From Candidatus Omnitrophota bacterium (lineage in GTDB: Bacteria > Omnitrophota > Gorgyraeia > Gygaellales > Profunditerraquicolaceae), in assembly GCA_028714595.1 (NCBI GenBank), contig JAQTMD010000081.1, forward strand, positions 1 to 6,778: a DNA stretch of 6,778 nucleotides, given 5' to 3'. The number at the start of each line of letters is the position of its first letter. Position 1 is the first letter of the stretch. Under the pieces are notes generated by a model. The model saw only the letters and a program-made list of their open reading frames with translations. It made no database searches and was not told the origin of the DNA. A program made the translations under genes and the position numbers. Shown here one piece after another: positions 1-5,503 of this stretch.

Positions 1-2
1 AG

Positions 3-143
3 GACACCATCGTGGACGTGGTCGAGCCCTACCTCCTGAAAGCCGGCTATCTCAAGCGTACCTCCCGCGGCCGCATGGCCACCAAGCTCGCCTACGCCCA
101 CTTCGGCATCAAGACCAACGAAAAGCAGCACGAGTTGTTCTAG
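3..143 (+). CDS. ruvB: RuvB, Holliday junction ATP-dependent DNA helicase (C-terminal 46 residues)
   Basis: This is the 3' end of ruvB; the gene begins before the window. The frame from position 3 reads DTIVDVVEPYLLKAGYLKRT, then a SRGR-x-AT-x-LAY-x-H-FG stretch, and stops at TAG 141-143. The pattern D-TI-x-D-V-x-EPYL-x-x-x-G-x-L-x-RT-x-RGR-x-AT is the winged-helix DNA-binding C-terminal domain of RuvB, including the conserved arginine-rich RT-RGR segment that contacts DNA. RuvB is the AAA+ motor that, with RuvA, drives branch migration at Holliday junctions. The ATPase domains lie outside the window. The stop codon directly abuts a long palindrome (144-357). The following DUF2905–spoIID–queA order is the usual downstream context of ruvCAB in several phyla. 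Identification is strong despite the short fragment. Confidence 0.93.
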   Translation, partial: DTIVDVVEPYLLKAGYLKRTSRGRMATKLAYAHFGIKTNEKQHELF

Positions 144-357
144 CGTTCGGGTTTTGCGGTGACCGATTTGATTGCCTCGGGATTGCTCGCGTGCGAACTT
201 TTTCGCCGTGTGCTACGGTTTACGCCTCACTCTCGCTTGAAGCCTCTCTCCCGCGCGTGCTCTTGTTCGGCGTAAATCCTTGCACACTCGTGCCGAAAAA
301 GTTCTAATTGCACGCTCGCAACCCCTCGGCAATCATGCAAGCCGCAAAACCCGCGTC
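144..357. repeat. Long imperfect palindrome (~210 bp) between ruvB and DUF2905
   Basis: No gene is visible in this 234-bp gap, but nearly all of it forms one large inverted repeat. Paired blocks, outside to inside: CGGGTTTTGCGG 148-159 with 342-353 (12/12); 169-194 with 310-335 (21/26, TGATTGCC and GCGTGC arms perfect); GAACTTTTTCG 195-205 with 294-304 (11/11); GTGTGC 208-213 with 282-287; GGTTTACGCC 217-226 with 269-279 (one bulged base). The central 42 nt (227-268) are unpaired. As RNA this would be a long, interrupted hairpin. It could be a non-autonomous mobile repeat (MITE-like), a processed or attenuating RNA between ruvB and the downstream genes, or a decayed element. No clear target-site duplication is visible at the ends. 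The symmetry is directly seen; the function is unknown. Confidence 0.8.
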
Positions 358-377
358 ATATAACAAAAGGTCGAAAG

Positions 378-596
378 ATGGAGAGTTTGGGAAAGAGCCT
401 GATCGTGTTCGGGGTGGTGCTGGCGGCAGTCGGTTTGCTGCTGGTGTTCGCGCAGAAGATACCGTTCCTGGGGAAATTGCCCGGTGATATCCTGGTACAG
501 AAGAAAAACTTCACTTTTTATTTTCCGCTTGCCACGTCGCTTATCATCAGTCTTGTCCTTTCACTGGTCTTCTGGCTATGGTCCCGTCGCTCATGA
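378..596 (+). CDS. DUF2905 family small membrane protein
   Basis: This 72-residue protein matches the usual length and pattern of the DUF2905 family: a first membrane helix (about residues 7-25), a short conserved loop KIPFLGKLPGDI at 27-38 and a basic/aromatic stretch, then a second helix (about 47-68) ending in a WSRRS tail. It should sit in the cytoplasmic membrane. No biochemical function is established for the family; the conserved feature is the P-F-x-x-LPGDI loop between the two helices. The ATG at 378 has AAAAGG at 365-370, seven bases upstream, as a plausible ribosome binding site. Its TGA stop overlaps the ATG of the SpoIID gene (ATGA at 593-596), so the two are probably translationally coupled. 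DUF2905 next to ruvB is a recurrent neighbourhood. Family assignment is confident; role unknown. Confidence 0.9.
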   Translation: MESLGKSLIVFGVVLAAVGLLLVFAQKIPFLGKLPGDILVQKKNFTFYFPLATSLIISLVLSLVFWLWSRRS

Positions 597-1795
597 GCAA
601 CCGAAAACATAACCCCCGGGGTTCAACCCCCGGGGTTGCGGTGCGAAAACATAACCCCCGGGGTTCAACCCCCGGGGTTGCGGTGGTATTGGCGGGTCTG
701 GCGCTGTTGGTTGCGCCGGCAGCCTGCCGGGCCGCAGAACAGATCCGCGTCCTGGTGCTGGATAACGTAAACGCGGTCACTATCTCGACGCCGGCGCCGT
801 ATTCCATACGGGACGCTGATTCCGGGAAGGTGCTTGTTTCCGGCACGGGCCTGAACGCGCGAATATGGGCCCAGAAGAAAGGCATCAACGTCGGCGGCAG
901 GCAGTCCGGTTCCGGCAGGATCGTCATCACTCCCCGGGAAGGCGCCGTGATCACCATGAACAACCGCGCCTACCGGGGGGCGCTGCAGCTTTCCGGCAGG
1001 ACCGGGGATCTGCTGGTCGCCAACCTCATCGACGTCGAAGATTACATCAAAGGCATTGCCGTGCGCGAGATATCGCACTACTGGCCCCCCGAGGCGATCA
1101 AGGCAAACGCGGTGGCTTTCCGGACTTATGCGTTGTACCGCAGGGAGCATGCCTCCCGCAGCGACTATGACGTGACCGCTGACGTGTTCTCGCAGAGCTA
1201 CGGCGGCCGGGCAGCCGAACGCTACCGCATTACCGAGGCCGTTGACGCGACCAGGGGAGAAGTCCTGTATTACGGGGGTAAAATCCTGCCCGCGTTCTAC
1301 TCCTCCACGTGCGGCGGGTCGACCGAAGACGCGTCAAGGCTCTGGCGCGAGGCAAACATCCCGCCGCTTGCCGGCCGCCGGTGCGATTTCTGCAAAGACT
1401 CCCCGCATCTGCGCTGGCGCTCGGCAGTCGCCAAAGAGACTATCATCGCAAAACTGCAAAAACCCGGGCGAACGCCGAACGACATTAAATCCATGGCCGT
1501 GGCCTCGCGCACTCCTTCCGGCCGGGCGCTGGCCGTACGCATCACTACCGACGCACGGGCTTTTACCATAGCCGCGCAGGAACTGCGCAGCCTTATCGGA
1601 CCGGACGTCGTCAAGAGCACGAATTTCGCGGTCTTTCCGTCGGGCAAGAACTTTATCTTTGAGGGCCTCGGCTGGGGACACGGCGTCGGTCTATGCCAGT
1701 GGGGCGCCTATTCCATGGCAAAAGAAGGCAAGAATTACCGCCAGATCCTCGACTATTATTATCCCGGCGCCGAACTGCGAAAGACCTCACCGTGA
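593..1795 (+). CDS. SpoIID/LytB-domain protein, probable exported peptidoglycan glycan-strand lyase
   Basis: Encodes 400 residues. The start is set at ATG 593, which overlaps the DUF2905 stop as ATGA; an in-frame ATG at 578 lies further inside the upstream gene and is less likely. The N-terminus has a basic region enlarged by two identical 14-residue repeats (residues 4-31), then a hydrophobic core VVLAGLALLVAPAACRA (31-47) consistent with a signal peptide; the alanines around 44-48 fit signal peptidase I better than a lipobox. The SpoIID domain follows: VREISHYWPPEAIKANAV around 157-174 with candidate catalytic Glu159, STCGGSTED 238-246, a Cys-x-x-Cys (C264, C267) before DSPHLRW, and GWGHGVGLCQWGA 360-372. 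In SpoIID of Bacillus and Clostridium the domain is a lytic transglycosylase acting on glycan strands lacking stem peptides. Here, without evidence of sporulation, the likely role is envelope remodelling or cell separation. The stop overlaps the queA start. Confidence 0.9.
   Translation: MSNRKHNPRGSTPGVAVRKHNPRGSTPGVAVVLAGLALLVAPAACRAAEQIRVLVLDNVNAVTISTPAPYSIRDADSGKVLVSGTGLNARIWAQKKGINVGGRQSGSGRIVITPREGAVITMNNRAYRGALQLSGRTGDLLVANLIDVEDYIKGIAVREISHYWPPEAIKANAVAFRTYALYRREHASRSDYDVTADVFSQSYGGRAAERYRITEAVDATRGEVLYYGGKILPAFYSSTCGGSTEDASRLWREANIPPLAGRRCDFCKDSPHLRWRSAVAKETIIAKLQKPGRTPNDIKSMAVASRTPSGRALAVRITTDARAFTIAAQELRSLIGPDVVKSTNFAVFPSGKNFIFEGLGWGHGVGLCQWGAYSMAKEGKNYRQILDYYYPGAELRKTSP
602..685 (+). 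repeat. Perfect 42-bp tandem repeat with nested CCCCCGGGG palindromes, in frame in a signal peptide
   Basis: Two identical 42-bp copies, 602-643 and 644-685, lie head to tail, exactly on codon boundaries (14 codons each: R-K-H-N-P-R-G-S-T-P-G-V-A-V). Each copy contains two near-palindromes AACCCCCGGGGTT separated by one C, at 611-623, 625-637, 653-665 and 667-679, giving four at 14-bp and 28-bp spacing. Removing both copies would leave M-S-N directly followed by VLAGLALL, still a usable signal peptide start though with a weak basic region. This looks like a palindromic repeat element that entered or expanded in frame, similar in principle to the Rickettsia palindromic elements. Origin by slippage is also possible. 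Confidence 0.9.
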
Positions 1796-2784
1796 CCAAG
1801 CTCGCCGATTTCGACTATCACCTGCCCCCGGAACTCATCGCCCAGTTTCCCCTAACAAGACGCGACCAGGCCCGGCTTTTGGTGGTGGAGCGCTCGACCG
1901 GTTGCATCCGTCACCGGATATTCAAGGATATCGTCGAATATTTCAGGAAAGGCGACCTGCTGGTCACAAACGACACCAAGGTCGTGCCATGCCGGCTGAT
2001 CGGCAGGAGGCCGACGGGAGGCAAAGTCGAAGTATTTTTGCTCCGGCATAAACAGGGAGGGCGGTTCGGGGCCATGATCAGCCCGGGCAGGGTAAAGACC
2101 GGGGAAAAGATTGTTTTTCCGGGAAGCAGGCTTTCCTGCGTGCGTACTGATCGCGAAGAAGTCGAGTTTAACACGAAGAGCCAGGACCGGATCTATCGCG
2201 CGGGCCGGGTGCCGCTTCCGCCGTACATAAAACGCCGGCCCCGCAAGCTCGATGCGGTCTATTACCAGACCGTCTATGCCAGGGAAAAGGGCTCGGTGGC
2301 GTCGCCGACTGCCGGCCTGCATTTTACCAGGCCCTTGCTTTCCCGGATAAGAAAGACGGGGGTCAGGATCTCGCCCGTCACCCTGCACGTCGGCCTTGCC
2401 ACGTTCAAACCGGTGACCGTCGATGAGATCGAAGAACATCCGATGGGAAAAGAGTATTTCACGGTGCCGGCAAAGACCGTCGGGCAGATCAAGACCGCCC
2501 GGGCCGGAGGCGGCCGCATCATCTGCACGGGCACGACCTCGTGCCGCGCGCTGGAAAGTTATGCGGGGGGGATTACACAGGGCTGGACAAACCTCTTCAT
2601 GTATCCCGGCTACCAATTCAGGCTTGTTGATTGCCTGCTCACCAACTTTCACCTGCCCAGGACAACGCTGTTCATGCTGGTCTGCGCCTTTGCCGGCACA
2701 GCGCTCGCCAAAAAAGCATACGCCGCAGCCATAGAAGAGAAGTACCGCTTCTACAGCTACGGCGACGCTATGCTCATCATCTAA
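1792..2784 (+). CDS. queA: QueA, S-adenosylmethionine:tRNA ribosyltransferase-isomerase
   Basis: QueA transfers and isomerises the ribosyl part of S-adenosylmethionine onto preQ1 at tRNA position 34, giving epoxyqueuosine. The start is GTG 1792, overlapping the SpoIID stop as GTGA; it gives MTKLADFDYHLPPELIAQFP, matching the family's N-terminus exactly, so longer in-frame extensions are not credible. Visible motifs: LLVTNDTKVVPCRLIGR 56-72, TGGKVEVFLL 75-84, PLPPYI 141-146, YQTVYA 158-163, GSVASPTAGLHFT 167-179, TLHVGLATF 197-205, GTTSCRALES 247-256, LLTNFHLPRTTLFMLVCAF 282-300 and the C-terminal YRFYSYGDAMLII. Length is 330 residues, slightly below the usual 340-350 because the stretch before PLPPYI (about 112-140) is short; no catalytic motif is lost. 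Cytoplasmic. It has no clear Shine-Dalgarno sequence, so translation is probably coupled to the upstream gene. Its 3' end overlaps the opposing GH26-like gene by 8 bp. Confidence 0.97.
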   Translation: MTKLADFDYHLPPELIAQFPLTRRDQARLLVVERSTGCIRHRIFKDIVEYFRKGDLLVTNDTKVVPCRLIGRRPTGGKVEVFLLRHKQGGRFGAMISPGRVKTGEKIVFPGSRLSCVRTDREEVEFNTKSQDRIYRAGRVPLPPYIKRRPRKLDAVYYQTVYAREKGSVASPTAGLHFTRPLLSRIRKTGVRISPVTLHVGLATFKPVTVDEIEEHPMGKEYFTVPAKTVGQIKTARAGGGRIICTGTTSCRALESYAGGITQGWTNLFMYPGYQFRLVDCLLTNFHLPRTTLFMLVCAFAGTALAKKAYAAAIEEKYRFYSYGDAMLII

Positions 2785-4780
2785 AATTGAACCAGGGATT
2801 GTGGGAACGGGTGAGGCGCAAAAACTGTTCAAGCCACCGGTGTATGAAGGTCTGCCACCGGTGCAATACCGTCGGGGGCTTCTTATCAGGCTGCCAAAGC
2901 CCTACGCCGGATTTCAGGTCTTTCATTAAATCCGGGTACCAGGGCGCTTCAGGCTGCCAGGTCGCCGACCAATACCCTTCCTGCGGCGGGCTGTAATTCA
3001 GGGCGTCCACGGCCGGCCGCGGCCCTGCCTGGTAGGTGTACAGGACGCTGAACCTGTTGACGGGAAAGGCGCGGTGCATAAGGTCGCCGGCAAACCAGGA
3101 ATACGCCTGCTCTTTGGTGAAATAATCCCCGCCGGAAAAAGCGAATTCTCCCAGCGCGATCGTCGGCCTGTCCGCGGGGTCGGGGTAGGTCAGTTTCAGC
3201 TGCCAATCAATCTCCGTAAGCTTCTTGGTGAACAGTTCGTTCGCCGACAGGTTCTGGTTCTGGCGCAGGTTCGGGTCGGTGTAGCCGTCAAGCTCGACGA
3301 CGGAAAGGTATTTCGCGGGTATCGCGGCGACCTCCGACCAGGAGCTTCCCCCGGGTTCCGCGGGGTCGAGCGTCATCACGAACTTCACGTTATCGGCTCC
3401 TGCGTTTTCAAAGATCTGTCCGACGCGGACCCAGGCGTCCTTGAATTTCTGGATATCCGACTGCTCGCGTATGCCCCAGGGAAACCACCAGTACGGCTCA
3501 TGGAACAGGCGCAGGTAAACGGGTTCCGGCCCCAGCTGTTTCATCTGGCGCGCGACCGCCTGCAGGATCGGGTCGAGTTTTCCTTCGTTGACCGCGTCAA
3601 GGACCCTGTTGAGGTTTACGTAATCGTTGATGAAATCGTCGTACGAGATGCCGCCGGCGTTCAAGGAATCGAACCGTGTGCGTTCGGCAGCTATCTTTTC
3701 CTGGTCTCCGGTTATCTGCGCCCAGGAACGGAATTCAAGCGTTACCGCAGGCACGACGTCCAATCTTTCCAGCGCCTCGGCGCGTTCGACGATGTCGGAA
3801 TAGTGGTCGTCGCCGTCGCATTTTTCCCGGATCGGCTCGAAGATCGTGGTAAAGTACGTGCCGACCGAGGGCTTCTGTCCGGCGTAGGAAACGTAATTAT
3901 CCAGCCGCCGGCGCCACCCCGGCCCCTGCAGGTCATGGCCGGCGACTCCCATGGCGACGTCGTAATCCTCGTTGAAGGCGACCACCTGCAGGTCCCCGAT
4001 CAAAAGCCATCCCGGCTGCGTTGCCTCGATCTTGACGCCCCGTATATCCGACCAGTCAAACCCCCCGGGGGCTTTTGACGCGAGCCAATCGAAACCGGCG
4101 ATCGCGGTCTGGTTTTTTCCCGTATTCGCGCCGAGGATGCCGCCGTCGCCTGCGATGGGGAACCGCAGCTCTTTGCCTGACCCGTCGACGATGACGATGT
4201 CGAACGTATTTCCCGCTCCCAGACTGATGAATCGCAGCGCATAATCCCCGGGGTTGTCGATGAATCCGCTCCAGTCCGCATCGAAAAGCGCTGTCCCCGC
4301 CGCCTGAGAGGGGATAGTGAAAGATTGTCCGGCGGCAGTGAAATCCGCCTTGATCCAGGATGCCTGGCCGATATGCTCGTCCGGGACGATGGCCAGCTCA
4401 TACTCGCCGTCTTTCAAAAACAGGCCGGTATCCTGTATCGCGCCGTCTATTGAATCAAAGATCCCGGTCCGCTCCGCGTAGGGAGATTCTGCGGGAATGG
4501 AATCAAGTTTTGCCGGGCAGTTCACGGCAAGGGTCTTGTCGCCGTCATCGGCAAGGGTCGGCGCTTCCTGCCCGAGCCCGGGCAAGGCGGCGGGGGTCGG
4601 GGGAGCTATTTGGCCGGCAGGCGGATGGGATCCCGGTCTATACACAGGCATTGCCATATGCCGGCCCGGCGTGCGCAGGGCAGCTTTCTGGTCTGCATGG
4701 GCAGCCTGCATCGTGAATATGCACAGGAGAATGCAGGTTAGTACCGGTACCGACAGTCCGAACTGCTCTCTATGCCTCAT
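2777..4780 (-). CDS. Exported GH26-like glycoside hydrolase with N-terminal beta-rich (CBM-like) domain
   Basis: Encodes 667 residues. ATG 4780 is preceded by GAGGAG (4791-4786), five bases away. Signal peptide at 1-29 with hydrophobic core VPVLTCILLCIFTM and probable cleavage after AHA-29. A proline-rich linker follows (about 37-80). Residues about 93-270 are rich in Gly/Asp and short strand-like segments, with no recognised motif, and resemble a carbohydrate-binding jelly roll. From about 275 the sequence fits a TIM-barrel glycosidase of clan GH-A: VYLRLFHEPYWWFPW at 421-435 matches the GH26 acid/base motif (candidate Glu428), and IALGEFAF 541-548 supplies a candidate nucleophile, Glu545. 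GH26 enzymes cut beta-mannans and related beta-1,3/1,4 glucans; the substrate here cannot be read from sequence. A basic aromatic tail (637-667) closes the protein. It has its own promoter and leader. It could instead be a non-catalytic or divergent family member. Confidence 0.75.
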   Translation of the reverse strand: MRHREQFGLSVPVLTCILLCIFTMQAAHADQKAALRTPGRHMAMPVYRPGSHPPAGQIAPPTPAALPGLGQEAPTLADDGDKTLAVNCPAKLDSIPAESPYAERTGIFDSIDGAIQDTGLFLKDGEYELAIVPDEHIGQASWIKADFTAAGQSFTIPSQAAGTALFDADWSGFIDNPGDYALRFISLGAGNTFDIVIVDGSGKELRFPIAGDGGILGANTGKNQTAIAGFDWLASKAPGGFDWSDIRGVKIEATQPGWLLIGDLQVVAFNEDYDVAMGVAGHDLQGPGWRRRLDNYVSYAGQKPSVGTYFTTIFEPIREKCDGDDHYSDIVERAEALERLDVVPAVTLEFRSWAQITGDQEKIAAERTRFDSLNAGGISYDDFINDYVNLNRVLDAVNEGKLDPILQAVARQMKQLGPEPVYLRLFHEPYWWFPWGIREQSDIQKFKDAWVRVGQIFENAGADNVKFVMTLDPAEPGGSSWSEVAAIPAKYLSVVELDGYTDPNLRQNQNLSANELFTKKLTEIDWQLKLTYPDPADRPTIALGEFAFSGGDYFTKEQAYSWFAGDLMHRAFPVNRFSVLYTYQAGPRPAVDALNYSPPQEGYWSATWQPEAPWYPDLMKDLKSGVGLWQPDKKPPTVLHRWQTFIHRWLEQFLRLTRSHNPWFNFR

Positions 4781-4785
4781 TCCCG

Positions 4786-4791
4786 CTCCTC
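4786..4791 (-). promoter_or_regulatory. Ribosome binding site of the GH26-like gene
   Basis: On the minus strand GAGGAG sits five bases before ATG 4780. It is the clearest support for this start codon and lies well downstream of the U-tract of the leader, so it would be exposed in a read-through transcript. Confidence 0.75.
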
Positions 4792-4815
4792 GCTAAGGGT
4801 TATCAACGAATGTAC

Positions 4816-4882
4816 AAAAAAAACCGGACATGACCTCTCGGCTGGCCCTTTCCGGTGGTATACGATCCGCAAAATATGTCCG
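4816..4882 (-). promoter_or_regulatory. Structured 5' leader ending in a U8 tract (possible attenuator or small RNA)
   Basis: Read on the minus strand, the predicted transcript of the GH26-like gene starts just upstream of CGGACAT (4882-4876), whose perfect complement ATGTCCG lies at 4831-4825. This closes a region of 44 nt. After one further G the RNA has eight consecutive U (4823-4816). A stem followed by a U-tract about 60-70 nt into a leader is the geometry of an intrinsic terminator or attenuator. The closed region holds further complementary pieces (for example ACC and GGT, CCGG and similar GC runs), but I could not settle one fold. I do not recognise a known riboswitch class. The alternative is a free-standing small RNA ending at the U-tract. 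Confidence 0.4.
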
Positions 4883-4885
4883 TAC

Positions 4886-4901
4886 TATACTTACAAGTAT
4901 A
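4886..4901. promoter_or_regulatory. Operator-like palindrome over the -10 region
   Basis: TATACTT-AC-AAGTATA is an inverted repeat with two perfect 7-bp arms (4886-4892 and 4895-4901) and a 2-bp spacer. It covers the -10 hexamer and the predicted start site of the minus-strand promoter. A dimeric repressor bound here would block RNA polymerase. No regulator gene is present in the window. The symmetry also places a TATACT on the plus strand, but no -35 accompanies it. Confidence 0.4.
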
Positions 4902-4924
4902 CCAGCGCGAACGCTGTTTTTCAA
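4896..4924 (-). promoter_or_regulatory. Sigma-70-type promoter for the GH26-like gene
   Basis: On the minus strand TTGAAA (4924-4919) and TATACT (4901-4896) are separated by exactly 17 bases. These match the -35 and -10 consensus at five of six positions each (TTGACA, TATAAT). Transcription would start near 4890-4885, leaving a leader of about 105-110 nt before ATG 4780. It is the best promoter-like sequence in the window. A perfect 7-2-7 inverted repeat covers the -10. Confidence 0.65.
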
Positions 4925-4995
4925 GCCGAATATTCCTCTGCGACGATCGTCCGCCCGTTTCTACGGCCGCGGCAACGCACTGCGTATCCTTCAGG

Positions 4996-5038
4996 AAAAA
5001 CCGGGGACGGTTCTAACCGTTGTTGAGAACCGTCCCCG
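4996..5038 (-). terminator. Rho-independent terminator after the membrane-protein gene, in a REP-like palindrome
   Basis: CGGGGACGGTTCT (5002-5014) and AGAACCGTCCCCG (5026-5038) form a perfect 13-bp stem. The loop can extend by AAC/GTT (5015-5017 with 5022-5024, one bulged G). On the minus strand the stem starts five bases after the TAA of the membrane-protein gene and is followed by G and then five U (5000-4996), as in an intrinsic terminator. The GGGGACGGTTCT core is one I associate with dispersed REP-like palindromes linked to Y1 (RAYT/IS200-like) transposases in environmental bacteria; that link is from memory and unverified. No transposase is present here. Confidence 0.75.
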
Positions 5039-5043
5039 CTATT

Positions 5044-5466
5044 TTACGCCGGGCCCAGTTTCCGGGAATAGCCGTTGATCTTCACCCAGTAGATGATAAA
5101 GCAGACCAGGCCGGCGATCCCCGTCAGTATGCCTATATACGGGATTATGCTGATCACGCCCAGGATGCACATGGCCAACCCGATATCCCGGCCGGGCATC
5201 GGCGCTTCGTTTATATTGCGCTTCTTGAACTCGGCATCCAGGGTCTTGGCGACGTTGATCACGATCATGAACTGCCAGTAAAGGTTGAACAGGGGGACGA
5301 ACGCCAGCCATACCATTGCAGGTTCCATGGCGCGGCTCTCCGGCGAACATTTCTTCAGGAGTTTATAGATCGCCAGGAGATACAATACCGAGGCGACGAC
5401 TAGTGCAATCAGGAAGAGGGCATATACCCCCAGTAGTACATAGAGCGGCCACATTTCCCGGTCCAT
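5044..5466 (-). CDS. Uncharacterised membrane protein, four predicted transmembrane helices
   Basis: Encodes 140 residues. ATG 5466 is preceded by AAAGGAG (5480-5474) seven bases upstream, a strong ribosome binding site. Hydrophobic segments lie at about 7-35, 50-72, 95-111 and 112-130, so this is an integral inner-membrane protein with little soluble domain. The stretch MEPAMVWLAFVPLFNLYWQF (47-66), followed by VINVAKTLDAEF, and the end IIYWVKINGYSRKLG look family-like; similar W-L-x-x-[IV]P-x-FN-x-x-W patterns occur in uncharacterised membrane proteins of planctomycetes and relatives, as far as I recall. I cannot assign a function. It starts 37 bp after the stop of the polyprenyl synthase gene on the same strand and ends at a hairpin terminator, so the two probably form one operon. 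A link to isoprenoid or lipid metabolism is only suggested by that position. Confidence 0.85.
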   Translation of the reverse strand: MDREMWPLYVLLGVYALFLIALVVASVLYLLAIYKLLKKCSPESRAMEPAMVWLAFVPLFNLYWQFMIVINVAKTLDAEFKKRNINEAPMPGRDIGLAMCILGVISIIPYIGILTGIAGLVCFIIYWVKINGYSRKLGPA

Positions 5467-5473
5467 AGCAACA

Positions 5474-5480
5474 CTCCTTT
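5474..5480 (-). promoter_or_regulatory. Strong ribosome binding site of the membrane-protein gene
   Basis: AAAGGAG on the minus strand, seven bases before ATG 5466. It fixes the start of the 140-residue protein and lets it be translated efficiently from a transcript that begins at the polyprenyl synthase gene. Confidence 0.75.
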
Positions 5481-5503
5481 CTTAACGGTTATCGCGGCTT
5501 GCG

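Noticed and set aside
359..364. TATAAC as a -10 element for the DUF2905 operon
   Set aside because: No -35-like sequence is at the right spacing (336-341 is TGCAAG), and it is only 13 bases from the start codon. Read-through from ruvB is more likely.
578..592. ATG 578 as start of the SpoIID-domain protein
   Set aside because: It lies 19 bp inside DUF2905 without a ribosome binding site; ATG 593 forms the ATGA overlap common in coupled genes. The difference is only five residues, so 578 is not fully excluded.
602..685. CRISPR-like array from the repeats
   Set aside because: The two copies are directly adjacent with no spacers and are translated as part of a protein.
547..1150. Minus-strand frames opposite the SpoIID gene
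   Set aside because: They are shadows of the coding strand; the repeats in their translations come from the palindromic 42-bp unit read in reverse.
1852..2832. A 326-codon open frame on the minus strand
   Set aside because: It lies opposite queA, which has full family motifs. The translation has no recognisable domain and an arginine/glycine-rich composition typical of antisense frames in GC-rich DNA.
3074..4078. A 334-codon open frame on the plus strand
   Set aside because: It is antisense to the GH26-like gene, which has signal peptide, ribosome binding site and catalytic motifs. It has no domain of its own.
4942..4951. GACGATCGTC, a perfect 10-bp palindrome upstream of the GH26-like promoter
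   Set aside because: Short and GC-balanced, and it could arise by chance. It lies where an activator could bind, but nothing else supports it.
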